Positions 9,435 through 17,677 of a DNA stretch of 64,000 nucleotides are shown piece after piece. The stretch is taken from positions 4,451,113 to 4,515,112 of the forward strand of contig NZ_LT732529.1 of NCBI RefSeq assembly GCF_900156865.1, written 5' to 3'. The notes under the pieces were generated by a model. The model was given only the letters and a program-made list of their open reading frames with translations, was not told the DNA's origin and did no database searches. The first letter of the stretch is position 1, and every line of letters starts with the position of its first letter. The DNA is from Litchfieldia sinesaloumensis (GTDB taxonomy: Bacteria; Bacillota; Bacilli; Bacillales; Bacillaceae_L). The translations under genes and the position numbers were made by a program.

Positions 9435-10760
9435 ATGAAAATTACGGTTGCAGGTGCAGGGTATGTTGGGCTAGTTACAAGTGTTTGTTTAGCAGAACTT
9501 GGTCACGAAGTAATTTGCATTGATATCCAAACTGAGAAAGTAGAGAAACTGCAAGAAGGGACTTCACCTATTTACGAACCGGAGTTGGAGCCATTGTTAC
9601 AGAGAAACCTGATTGAAGGGAGACTATATTTCACGACGAACCCACGTTATGCGTACACTCATGCTGAAGTGATTTTTATCGCAGTCGGAACGCCACAGCA
9701 AGAGGATGGTACTGCAAATCTTGACGATGTGTATGAAGTAGTAGAAACAATTGCTGTTCATATTGAGAATGACGTAATCATATCCACAAAAAGCACGGTC
9801 CCAGTGGGAACTAATGAAAAAATAAAACGAATCATCGATTCTAAGAAGCTTCCTCACCTTCAGGTTGACGTTGTGTCAAACCCAGAATTCCTTCGTGAAG
9901 GGTCTGCGGTATTTGATTTCTTTTATGGGGATCGCATTGTGATTGGAGCTGAAAATGACGAGATTGCAACAGTAATTGAAAAAATCTATTTGCCTCTAAA
10001 AATACCAATCATCAAAACGGATATAAAAAGTGCCGAAATGATTAAATATGCCTCTAATGCCTTTCTTGCAACGAAAATAAGCTTTGTGAATGAGATTGCG
10101 AGAATGTGTGAAAAAGTAGGGGCAAATATTGATGATATAACCTACGGAATTGGAAAGGATCAACGAATTGGACCCTATTTTCTAAAAGCAGGGATTGGAT
10201 ATGGAGGTTCCTGTTTCCCGAAAGATATAAGAGCGTTAATGCATACCTCAGGAAGTTTGGGACATCATTTTGAGTTATTGGAAGCAGTTATTAAAGTCAA
10301 TAATCGTCAAAAATCATTCCCAGTATACAAAGCTAAAGAGATTCTCAGTACTTTAAAAGGAAGAAAGATAGCTGTTCTGGGGCTATCCTTCAAACCTGGT
10401 ACAGATGACATTAGGGAAGCAGCTTCCATTACAATCATTAAAGAGTTGCTAATGGAGGGGGCAAGTGTTATTGGATATGATCCTATTGCAATTAAAAGTG
10501 CAAAAGAGCTGTTTGGCAATACCATAGAGTACACGGATGAAATTACTACTGCCATTCAAGGCGCAGATCTTACAATCATAACAACAGATTGGGAACAAAT
10601 TAAACAGTTTCCATTAAATATGTACCATTTATATATGAAGGAGCCAAAAATAATAGACGGCAGAAACTGCTATCCGCTAGAAGAGGTACAGAAATATCCA
10701 CTATTATACATTTCAATTGGGAGACCTACAGTAATGAATACGTTAATAAATAGACTGTGA
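9435..10760 (+). CDS. ugd: UDP-glucose 6-dehydrogenase
   Basis: A 441-residue enzyme that oxidises UDP-glucose twice with NAD+ to UDP-glucuronate. The Rossmann start MKITVAGAGYVGLVTSVCLAE, the EPELEPLL segment and the catalytic cysteine in GIGYGGSCFPKD near residue 260 are present, and the C-terminal UDP-binding domain is complete. It is the first gene of an apparent operon with a PAP2 phosphatase and a GT4 glycosyltransferase, so UDP-glucuronate is probably made for a membrane glycolipid or surface glycan. In B. subtilis TuaD serves teichuronic acid, but no tua genes are here. A GGAGGGG ribosome binding site precedes the ATG. Confidence 0.95.
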   Translation: MKITVAGAGYVGLVTSVCLAELGHEVICIDIQTEKVEKLQEGTSPIYEPELEPLLQRNLIEGRLYFTTNPRYAYTHAEVIFIAVGTPQQEDGTANLDDVYEVVETIAVHIENDVIISTKSTVPVGTNEKIKRIIDSKKLPHLQVDVVSNPEFLREGSAVFDFFYGDRIVIGAENDEIATVIEKIYLPLKIPIIKTDIKSAEMIKYASNAFLATKISFVNEIARMCEKVGANIDDITYGIGKDQRIGPYFLKAGIGYGGSCFPKDIRALMHTSGSLGHHFELLEAVIKVNNRQKSFPVYKAKEILSTLKGRKIAVLGLSFKPGTDDIREAASITIIKELLMEGASVIGYDPIAIKSAKELFGNTIEYTDEITTAIQGADLTIITTDWEQIKQFPLNMYHLYMKEPKIIDGRNCYPLEEVQKYPLLYISIGRPTVMNTLINRL

Positions 10761-10785
10761 TTTTTCTTGAAAGGAGCTAATGCAT

Positions 10786-11343
10786 ATGAAGCTTTTTCTT
10801 TCAATCTATCATGCTGATTGTCGAATTTTTCAAAAGGTAAACCAGCATTATGAGAACAAATGGCTCCATTTTTTCTTTTCTAGAATTACATTTCTTGGTG
10901 GCGCTACTTTTACAATCATTCTTTGTCTAGCTTTGGCGATTATGACGACGAACCAATCAAGAATAACGGCTACTGCAAGTGCGCTTTCTCTTGCGCTGAG
11001 TCATATACCTGTACAAGTAATTAAGAAAATTTATCCTAGAAAAAGACCTTATTTAATAGTAGAAAAATCGAAGTATCCTATAAAAGCTTTAAAAGATCAT
11101 TCATTCCCTTCAGGACATACAACTGCTATATTTTCGGTTATTATTCCATTTGTTTTATATCTACCCTACCTTGCTGTATTACTGTTCCCGATTGGGTTAT
11201 GTGTAGGTATGTCGAGGATCTTTTTGGGTTTGCATTATCCATCTGATGTGATGGCTGGCGGTATTCTAGGTTCCATCACAGGATTATTAAGTTATATCTT
11301 CTTACAACAAATAATGGAATCTACCTTAAGGGGGATCTTATGA
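10786..11343 (+). CDS. PAP2-family membrane phosphatase
   Basis: A 185-residue membrane protein with about five helices and the three PAP2 signatures: KKIYPRKRP near residue 82, PSGHT near residue 107 and SRIFLGLHYPSDV near residue 145, carrying the phosphate-binding and catalytic His residues. Members dephosphorylate phosphatidic acid, phosphatidylglycerophosphate or undecaprenyl pyrophosphate at the outer membrane face. GGAG lies nine bases before the ATG at 10786, so this is preferred over the ATG at 10780. The 3' end overlaps the next gene by four bases (ATGA). Making diacylglycerol acceptor for the neighbouring glycosyltransferase is an inference from context. Confidence 0.88.
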   Translation: MKLFLSIYHADCRIFQKVNQHYENKWLHFFFSRITFLGGATFTIILCLALAIMTTNQSRITATASALSLALSHIPVQVIKKIYPRKRPYLIVEKSKYPIKALKDHSFPSGHTTAIFSVIIPFVLYLPYLAVLLFPIGLCVGMSRIFLGLHYPSDVMAGGILGSITGLLSYIFLQQIMESTLRGIL

Positions 11344-12482
11344 AAATAGCGATCTTTACAGATACCTATTATCCAGAGGTAAACGGTGTTGCACGAACAT
11401 TGAAGAGGTTTACGGATTTTCTAGAGGAACAAGGCATTGATGTTAAGGTATTTGCTCCAATGTCAGGTTCGAATGAATATGTTTCTAGTCATATTCATCG
11501 ATTTAAGAGTTTGTCATTTTTCTTATATCCAGAGTGTAGACTTGCATTTCCCAATATGCCTCAAATTCGGTCTGAATTAGAGAAGTTCTCTCCGGATATT
11601 ATACACGTCGCGACACCTTTCAATATTGGATTTTGTGGAGTTCATTATGCAAAGAAGTTAAATATTCCACTTGTAGGCTCCTATCATACAGATTTTGATT
11701 ATTACCTACAGTTTTATGACTTGCAATTTTTATCTAATCCTTTGTGGTCCTATATGAGATGGTTTCATCGACCGTTTCAAAAGCTGTATGTTCCATCACT
11801 CGTGACAAAAAAACAACTTGAGAATAAAGGGTTTGGACAAATAGAAATATGGACTCACGGGGTAGACAGTGAGTTGTTTAATCCGTATTATGACAAAGTT
11901 GCCGTTCGTAAAAAGCATCACGTTTCTAGAAAGTTTATGCTAACGTACGTTGGGAGGTTAGCGCCGGAAAAAAACATAGAAATTCTTGTTGAAGTAGCGA
12001 AATCATTGCCAGCCCAGTGGAGTGAACAAATTCAATGGGTGATTGTAGGTGATGGACCTTCACGAAGTAAGATGGAGGAAGAGGCTCCAACAAATATGAT
12101 TTTCACTGGGTTTTTAAGAGGAACTGATTTGGCTGAGGTATACGCAGCCTCAGATATTTTTGTCTTTCCTTCATCATCTGAAACTTTTGGAAATGTCATA
12201 CTTGAATCGATGGCCAGTAGTACACCTGTAATTGCTGTAAAAGCTGGAGGAGTTCAGAATATTGTTCAAGAAGGCATGACTGGATATTTGTGTGAGCCTG
12301 GTAATAGTGGGGGTATAACAGAAGCGATTTTGCAGCTACTTGAAAATGACGGGAACCGTAATCGCATGGGAATGGAAGGACGAAAATATGCACTCTCCCA
12401 AAAATGGGATATTATTTTTGAAAGGCTTCTTTATAGCTATTCGACAGTATTAAAAGACCAGAACAAACAAAAATATGCATAG
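11340..12482 (+). CDS. GT4 glycosyltransferase, SQD2/MgtA-like
   Basis: A 380-residue GT-B glycosyltransferase. The N-terminus MKIAIFTDTYYPEVNGVART is typical of the subgroup containing plant SQD2 and actinobacterial mannosyltransferase MgtA, which build glycolipids. The C-terminal domain has YVGRLAPEKNIEILVE, VIVGDGPSR and the EX7E motif ETFGNVILE near residue 280. It is cytosolic, acting at the membrane. Coupling to ugd suggests UDP-glucuronate as donor and a lipid acceptor, giving a glucuronosyl lipid; this is inference, and UDP-glucose or other donors remain possible. Translational coupling to the PAP2 gene is evident from the ATGA overlap. Confidence 0.85.
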   Translation: MKIAIFTDTYYPEVNGVARTLKRFTDFLEEQGIDVKVFAPMSGSNEYVSSHIHRFKSLSFFLYPECRLAFPNMPQIRSELEKFSPDIIHVATPFNIGFCGVHYAKKLNIPLVGSYHTDFDYYLQFYDLQFLSNPLWSYMRWFHRPFQKLYVPSLVTKKQLENKGFGQIEIWTHGVDSELFNPYYDKVAVRKKHHVSRKFMLTYVGRLAPEKNIEILVEVAKSLPAQWSEQIQWVIVGDGPSRSKMEEEAPTNMIFTGFLRGTDLAEVYAASDIFVFPSSSETFGNVILESMASSTPVIAVKAGGVQNIVQEGMTGYLCEPGNSGGITEAILQLLENDGNRNRMGMEGRKYALSQKWDIIFERLLYSYSTVLKDQNKQKYA

Positions 12483-12483
12483 T

Positions 12484-12514
12484 AAAAAAGGAAGGGGCCA
12501 ACCCTTCCTTTTTT
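12484..12514. terminator. Bidirectional terminator between the GT4 gene and the ABC operon
   Basis: Thirteen-base arms (12484-12496 with 12502-12514) with A- and T-runs at either side, so it works for both convergent transcripts. It is almost a copy of the terminator at 9313. Confidence 0.9.
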
Positions 12515-12518
12515 AAAA

Positions 12519-13217
12519 CTATTCTCCAATAAAATTAATAAACTCACTTCCAGTTAAGGTTAGGTTTTTAGGAACCTTGATATAGAGAAAATCATAGTTT
12601 ACTGGCTTATCATCATTAAGGCTACTATCAAATTCCTCCGTAATTCCACCCCCTCTAAATTGGGAAATTACAATATTATTATGGAAACTATACAATTGAA
12701 TTTCATATTGCGTGGGTGGATATGCAAGCAATTGATTATTTTCGATAGAAATGAAAGGACTTGGAATTTCACTATAAAAGTCATACCCGTTGTAGTTTGT
12801 ATTTGCTACATAATAAATGACTTCGATAGTAGAGTCATTGGTGTCCTTTTTTTCATAAATGGTTAACATATTGACATTTTCAATTGTTTCGATATTGAGT
12901 TCGTTGCCGCTATAAGGAAGTGTCCATCGTTCTTTTTCTCTTATTGCTTCAACTTCTTTAATTCGACCAGAATCAATGGCTTCATGGACTTCTTGATAGG
13001 TTATATTCTTTGTCTCAGGTTTTTCAGAAACAAAGCTAGATGTAGGGATGAAATAATAAACAATCACGGACACTGTTAAAATACCAAAATAGATTCCTAA
13101 AAAAGCTTTAGTGTTTTTCGGACCAGAGAGTCTTTTTCGCATGTATACAAATAGCAAAACGATAATTGCTATAAATAGAATTAAAATAGGAAGTACTAAT
13201 ACACCAATAGATGACAT
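12519..13217 (-). CDS. Membrane-anchored protein of a YtrA-type ABC operon, unknown function
   Basis: A 232-residue protein with two N-terminal hydrophobic segments (about residues 6-25 and 38-56) and a ~170-residue C-terminal domain predicted outside the membrane. The stretch ITYQEVHEAIDSGRIKEVEA after helix 2 resembles the start of the FtsH extracellular domain (a short helix followed by a VxSV-like strand), but no protease part follows. It is the last gene of the regulator/ATPase/permease operon and overlaps the permease by one base, so it is probably an accessory subunit of that ABC system. I do not recognise a precise family. Confidence 0.6.
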   Translation of the reverse strand: MSSIGVLVLPILILFIAIIVLLFVYMRKRLSGPKNTKAFLGIYFGILTVSVIVYYFIPTSSFVSEKPETKNITYQEVHEAIDSGRIKEVEAIREKERWTLPYSGNELNIETIENVNMLTIYEKKDTNDSTIEVIYYVANTNYNGYDFYSEIPSPFISIENNQLLAYPPTQYEIQLYSFHNNIVISQFRGGGITEEFDSSLNDDKPVNYDFLYIKVPKNLTLTGSEFINFIGE

Positions 13218-13951
13218 TATTTCCGCACCTCCAAACGATTTGTTGCCAAAATAACAATCCAGATTAATAAGGCAGACGCTAAGACTATTTTAGCTGAGAA
13301 AAGAAGGATTGACGTTTCTTTAAAGAAAAAGGCTAAGGTAGAATAGGTGTTGAACGTTCTGACTTCAAATATCATCCATCCAATTAGTAATGCTGGGAGT
13401 AAAAATCCGAACAACTTGTTAATTTGGGTGAACATCCCAATTAGATATCCTATCATGGCAATCAGTAGCAAATATAAGGCTCCAGTATAAATCCCAATCA
13501 GGAGATCAGAGAAGGACATGAAAAAATGTTCAGCGATTATCTTATCGCCACCCTCTTTGAAAAATAAGATGACCCTTAATAGAATATCTGCAAAGGACGA
13601 GGTGATACTGGCAATGAATGCATAGACGATAAACATCCCAACTGTTGAAAGATGACTGCTCATTCTGTTCGTCACAAATGAAAAATCGATATAATGATAA
13701 GACTTTGTGGTTAATGTAATTGCTATAATGAAAGCCCAAAAAGCAGTAAAAATAAAGACTGTACTTCCTGAGTAGCTGTTAATGGATAAGTTTCCACCAA
13801 GCCCCATTTGACCTACTCCATTGAAAGAAAAAAGAAGGGCTATCGCTTGTACGCTTGCTAAGCTTATAAACGTCCCAAAATACGACTTTACTTTAAAAAG
13901 CACTTGTTTTTTTACGACTTCAGGAAGGTTAGTTTCGATCAAAGACATCAT
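13217..13951 (-). CDS. ABC transporter permease
   Basis: A 244-residue protein with six hydrophobic segments and no recognisable substrate motif. It overlaps the ATPase gene by 23 bases and the downstream gene by one, which indicates translational coupling. This organisation matches ABC-2-like systems under YtrA-type regulators, which respond to cell-wall antibiotics in several Firmicutes; the substrate here is not known. The start has GGAGGT a few bases upstream within the ATPase gene. Confidence 0.75.
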   Translation of the reverse strand: MMSLIETNLPEVVKKQVLFKVKSYFGTFISLASVQAIALLFSFNGVGQMGLGGNLSINSYSGSTVFIFTAFWAFIIAITLTTKSYHYIDFSFVTNRMSSHLSTVGMFIVYAFIASITSSFADILLRVILFFKEGGDKIIAEHFFMSFSDLLIGIYTGALYLLLIAMIGYLIGMFTQINKLFGFLLPALLIGWMIFEVRTFNTYSTLAFFFKETSILLFSAKIVLASALLIWIVILATNRLEVRK

Positions 13952-14831
13952 TTATACCTCCTTTGTTTTTTGCTGTTAGGTATACACAAAGGTCCTCTGT
14001 ATCCACAGCTGAAAGCTCAATTCCTAGTTTTTTTGCCTCCAACCATGTAGCTTCTGGATATATATCCTTTACAACGGAATAGGTGTAATCATGGCCTAAG
14101 TCCTCTACGTAAATGACCTCCATACCTTTTGTTGTTTTTTCAATAGCACCTGTTTTTCCACGCAGTCCAACAGCATATCCTTTTAAATCATCAATTGTTT
14201 CATGAAGCGCAACTGTACCATTACGGATTAAGAGAATATTTTCTAAAATACTATCAATCTCATTCAATAAGTGGCTTGAAAATAGAATGGTTCTAGGGTG
14301 TGCGATGTAATCCTTTAATAATGCCTTATAAAAATCCTTCCGAATGGCCGCGTCCATACCGGTTGTCGGTTCATCGAAAATGGTTATTGCACAACGGGAC
14401 GATAGGCCGATAATCATATTAAATGTACTTTTCATCCCTTTTGATAGATGATGGTGCAATTGCTTTGGATTAAAATCGAAATATTCAAAAAGGCGTTTTG
14501 CCAATTTCTTATCCCAGTTTGGATAAAAACGAGCACTTGCTTCCAATAATTCAGCTAAATTTAACCATGGTGGAAAAACCATATTATCATCTACGAAAAT
14601 AAGATTGTTTGATATCCTCAAATTGTTAAACGGATCCTCTGAAAAAACACGAACTTCCCCTGAAGAAACAGGATAGAACCCGGCAATTGTTTTTAAAAGA
14701 GTTGTTTTTCCTGCTCCATTTCTTCCAATAATCCCCGTTATTGTATCAGGTTCAATTGTAAAATTCAGGTTATCAAGAGCTTTAGTGCTTCCATACAGTT
14801 TAGTTACCTGTTGAAAATCAATCGCGTTCAT
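13929..14831 (-). CDS. ABC transporter ATP-binding protein, YtrB-like
   Basis: A 300-residue ATPase. Walker A GRNGAGKT is near residue 36 and Walker B ITIFDEPTTGMD near residue 160, followed by the H-loop SSHLL. The signature motif is degenerate: LSKGM rather than LSGGQ, a form common in YtrB/bacitracin-type ATPases. A C-terminal ~90-residue extension (from about 210) has no assigned role. It overlaps the GntR gene by 14 bases. It powers the neighbouring permease. Confidence 0.88.
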   Translation of the reverse strand: MNAIDFQQVTKLYGSTKALDNLNFTIEPDTITGIIGRNGAGKTTLLKTIAGFYPVSSGEVRVFSEDPFNNLRISNNLIFVDDNMVFPPWLNLAELLEASARFYPNWDKKLAKRLFEYFDFNPKQLHHHLSKGMKSTFNMIIGLSSRCAITIFDEPTTGMDAAIRKDFYKALLKDYIAHPRTILFSSHLLNEIDSILENILLIRNGTVALHETIDDLKGYAVGLRGKTGAIEKTTKGMEVIYVEDLGHDYTYSVVKDIYPEATWLEAKKLGIELSAVDTEDLCVYLTAKNKGGINDVFDRN

Positions 14832-15213
14832 CCATATTCCCCCTTTGCTTTTCTTTTTCAGCCTTAATCATGTTCACTAATTCTTCTTCACTCACTCCTA
14901 AACGCTCTGACTCCATCACAAGCTCTGACACGAGAGATTTCATCGTTTGACTCTTCCTTTTCTCTAAAATAAATTGTTTAGCATTTGGCGTAACAAACAT
15001 GCCCAAGCCTCGCTTTTTATATAGAATGTTTTCATCTGCAAGGAGATTAAGTCCCTTTGCTGCAGTTGCAGGATTAATATTGAACATCTCCGCAAGCTGA
15101 TACTGGGAAAATACCTTCTGATCTTCTGTGAAAGCGCCACTTAGTATTTCAGTCTCAATCCATTCGGAAATCTGAACATAGATGGGTTTTGCGCCATCCT
15201 GCTTAAACATCAT
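14818..15213 (-). CDS. GntR-family transcriptional regulator, YtrA subfamily
   Basis: A 131-residue protein: an N-terminal winged helix (QISEWIETEILSGAFTEDQKVFSQYQLAEMFNINPATAAKGLNLL) and only a short C-terminal dimerisation segment, the size expected for the YtrA branch. Such repressors control their own operon with ABC genes. AGGAGGTGTTT precedes the ATG pair; the first ATG is taken. An inverted repeat 25-54 bases upstream is the likely operator. Confidence 0.88.
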   Translation of the reverse strand: MMFKQDGAKPIYVQISEWIETEILSGAFTEDQKVFSQYQLAEMFNINPATAAKGLNLLADENILYKKRGLGMFVTPNAKQFILEKRKSQTMKSLVSELVMESERLGVSEEELVNMIKAEKEKQRGNMDERD

Positions 15214-15237
15214 ATAAACACCTCCTTAGGTGATTAT

Positions 15238-15267
15238 GTACATTAGTGCATTAGTGATATAATGTAC
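15238..15267 (-). promoter_or_regulatory. Predicted operator of the YtrA-like regulator
   Basis: GTACATTA and TAATGTAC form perfect 8-base arms separated by 14 bases. Inside lies a tandem CATTAGTG-CATTAGTG. The position just upstream of the regulator start and the GTAC-type arms fit YtrA-class operators. The binding protein is inferred from position only. Confidence 0.55.
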
Positions 15268-15489
15268 TATACTACAAAGTATGATGAATTTCCAGAATGT
15301 TTACTATAATTTTTAAAAATGTATATAATTAGGTGATAGAAGGCCGGTTTTAATGTCTTTTTTTAAAAATACATCTCAAGTCTTAGTTTCTTGTAATGTC
15401 TAGGTCCATAGTTAGAATAAATATCTTATAGTATAGTTAATTTGAGAAAAATACAGATTAATGAAATTTTTATAGTGGTACGTGAACTG

Positions 15490-15740
15490 AGGTTTATATG
15501 AATATCTGAATAGTGTTAAAGTTTTGGTGAAGAGGTCCTCATCGAGGTGATGAAGACCTGAACGGAGCTAGAGTTCCGGTGAAGAGGGAGACCTGGCCCA
15601 GCGCCGCGCGATTCCCGTTCATCGACGATATGAAAAGAAAAGCGGGCCCCAGTCCTGCACAAACTCGAGCCAACAAAACTCAAACACAGCATTACCAAAA
15701 CACCAAATTTTTCCTCGAAGTTTTTTGAAACCAACGATAA
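15490..15740. repeat. GC-richer intergenic element with internal direct repeats and hairpin
   Basis: The 574-base gap between the GntR gene and xpaC contains an AT-rich part (15268-15490) and then this visibly more GC-rich block. Two related units, TTTTGGTGAAGAGG (15522-15535) and TTCCGGTGAAGAGG about 50 bases later, share CTGAA(T/C)...AGTT...GGTGAAGAGG. Between them AGGTC-c-TCATC pairs with GATGA-a-GACCT (15533-15559). A 72-codon frame on the minus strand is open but has no family resemblance or good start signals. It may be a dispersed repeat or a structured RNA; function unknown. Confidence 0.4.
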
Positions 15741-15787
15741 CTTTGGTTCGTATATACTAATAAGACAGAATGTTAGGAGTCGATTGT

Positions 15788-16438
15788 ATGAATTCGATAC
15801 TCGCTTTTATTGTTAAATCGTTTATTTCAGTGCCGACAACGGTTACTGTTTGGTTAATAAGCTTTTTTGCGTTAAATCAAACGTTCCTACTTTCGTCTGG
15901 CTATGCTTTATTAGGCGGAGGAATTGCCTATTTCGGCACGTCTGTCATAATGAAACAAGCCTTTTTACGGAAACATGGGCTAACGAGGAAGGAATATCAG
16001 TATATTGAGAGAAATTTAAAAGAAGCAAGAAAAAAACTTGCTAGACTAAATAAATCACTTTTTACCGTTCGTCACATTCCTTCATTAAAACAAAGAGTTG
16101 ACCTGCATCGCGTCACGAAAAAAATCTACCGGCTATCCAAGAGTGAACCGAAACGATTCTATAAGGCAGAACGATTCTTTTTTTCGCATCTTGATTCAGT
16201 CGTGGAATTGACAGAGAAGTATGCTTTTCTTTCATCACAGCCAAAGAGAAATAGTGAACTTGAGCGCTCACTACATGAAACGCGTAGAGTACTAGAAGAA
16301 TTAACACATACAATCGAGAAGGATTTACACAGAATGCTTTCGAATGATATAGAGGACTTGCATTTCGAAATAGATGTAGCCAAAAACTCAAATAAACAAG
16401 CACAAGATACCGCGTTTATTGATCAAAATAGGAGGTAA
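15788..16438 (+). CDS. xpaC: XpaC-like protein (5-bromo-4-chloroindolyl phosphate hydrolysis family)
   Basis: A 216-residue protein with two N-terminal membrane segments (about residues 5-22 and 31-49) and a basic, helical cytoplasmic part (KEYQYIERNLKEARKKLARL onward). This is the layout of XpaC, named for X-phosphate hydrolysis though its biochemical role is unclear. It is immediately followed by a telA homologue, the same pairing as xpaC-yaaN in B. subtilis. GGAG sits before the ATG at 15788; the upstream in-frame ATG at 15770 lacks such a site. Confidence 0.85.
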   Translation: MNSILAFIVKSFISVPTTVTVWLISFFALNQTFLLSSGYALLGGGIAYFGTSVIMKQAFLRKHGLTRKEYQYIERNLKEARKKLARLNKSLFTVRHIPSLKQRVDLHRVTKKIYRLSKSEPKRFYKAERFFFSHLDSVVELTEKYAFLSSQPKRNSELERSLHETRRVLEELTHTIEKDLHRMLSNDIEDLHFEIDVAKNSNKQAQDTAFIDQNRR

Positions 16439-16444
16439 TTGAGT

Positions 16445-17629
16445 ATGAGTGAACAAAATTCTCCAAAGTATAAAGAGCCTTCGAATTTAATGGATGAATT
16501 ACTAGCGAATCCATTTGATGAGAATAAAGATTCACAGGAAAACCCAATTGTTATTACACAGGAAGAAGAGAAAAAGCCTGTACGTTTAGTGGATGTGCTA
16601 CCTGAGGAAAATAAAGAAAAAGCACTCCAACTTGCGAAACAAATAGATCCAACGAATCATCAAGCCATGATTTCGTACGGAACGCCTGCTCAAAATAAAT
16701 TGCTTTCTTTTTCAAACACAATGCTTGAACATGTTCAAAAGAATGATGTAGGAGAAGTTGGACAAATTATCTCAGACCTTATGAAGCGTCTGGATGATAT
16801 GAAGCCAGAGGAGTTAAATCCCGAAAAACGATCTGTGCTTGCACGCATGTTTGGGAAAATCTCAAATTCCGTACAAGAGGTACTTTCAAAATATCAAAAA
16901 ACAGGTGCACAAATTGACCGAATCAGTGTAAAGCTTGATAGAAGTAAAAATGTTCTTCTCTCAGACATTGCTATTCTTGAAAAACTATACGACAACAATA
17001 AGGACTATTTTGATGCGTTAAACGTCTATATTGCAGCAGGAGAATTAAAGCTTGAAGAAATGCATCAAAAAGTAATACCAGAACTAAAAAAACAAGCGGA
17101 AGCAACAAATGATCAAATGAAGGTCCAGGAAGTAAACGACATGGTTCAATTTGCGGATCGTCTAGAAAAACGTGTACATGACTTAAAGCTAAGTAGGGAG
17201 ATTACGATTCAAAGTGCACCGCAAATCCGCTTAATTCAAAACACAAACCAAGCACTAGTTGAAAAAATTCAATCATCAATCATGACTGCCATTCCATTGT
17301 GGAAAAACCAAGTGGCTATTGCCTTAACTCTAATTAGACAGCGTCATGCGGTTGAGGCACAAAAGCAAGTTTCTAAAACAACGAATGAACTTTTATTAAA
17401 AAATGCAGAAATGTTAAAGAGCAATACGCTTGAAACAGCAAGGGAAAATGAACGTGGTTTAGTTGATATAGAAACCTTAAAGAAAACGAAAGAGAATCTT
17501 ATTTCTACCTTAGAAGAAACGTTACGAATTCAAGAAGAAGGAAGAAATAAGCGCCGTCAAGCTGAACTAGAGCTTGCTTCAATGGAAACAGAACTGCGTC
17601 AAAAATTATTAGATATTAGAACAGATTAA
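16445..17629 (+). CDS. telA: Toxic anion resistance protein TelA/YaaN
   Basis: A 394-residue soluble, largely alpha-helical and coiled-coil protein of the TelA/KlaA/YaaN family ([20 protein letters not shown] is the conserved core near residue 280). Members are linked to tellurite and cell-envelope stress resistance, mechanism unsettled. The acidic N-terminal ~60 residues are poorly conserved in character. GGAGG lies nine bases before the ATG at 16445, so the TTG two codons earlier is disfavoured. It forms a two-gene operon with xpaC and ends at a strong terminator. Confidence 0.9.
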   Translation: MSEQNSPKYKEPSNLMDELLANPFDENKDSQENPIVITQEEEKKPVRLVDVLPEENKEKALQLAKQIDPTNHQAMISYGTPAQNKLLSFSNTMLEHVQKNDVGEVGQIISDLMKRLDDMKPEELNPEKRSVLARMFGKISNSVQEVLSKYQKTGAQIDRISVKLDRSKNVLLSDIAILEKLYDNNKDYFDALNVYIAAGELKLEEMHQKVIPELKKQAEATNDQMKVQEVNDMVQFADRLEKRVHDLKLSREITIQSAPQIRLIQNTNQALVEKIQSSIMTAIPLWKNQVAIALTLIRQRHAVEAQKQVSKTTNELLLKNAEMLKSNTLETARENERGLVDIETLKKTKENLISTLEETLRIQEEGRNKRRQAELELASMETELRQKLLDIRTD

Positions 17630-17635
17630 CAAAGA

Positions 17636-17677
17636 AATAGGATAGCTACCGAAATGGTAACTATCCTATTTTTTTTA
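17636..17677. terminator. Bidirectional terminator between telA and dctM
   Basis: AATAGGATAG (17636-17645) pairs with CTATCCTATT (17661-17670), with a second TACC/GGTA step inside and a T-run after. The T-run overlaps the dctM stop codon. Confidence 0.85.

Noticed and set aside
15516-15734. 72-codon open frame on the minus strand in the intergenic repeat element
   Set aside because: No ribosome binding site, no family resemblance, unusual composition (S/R/G-rich middle), and it spans a repeat-like element.
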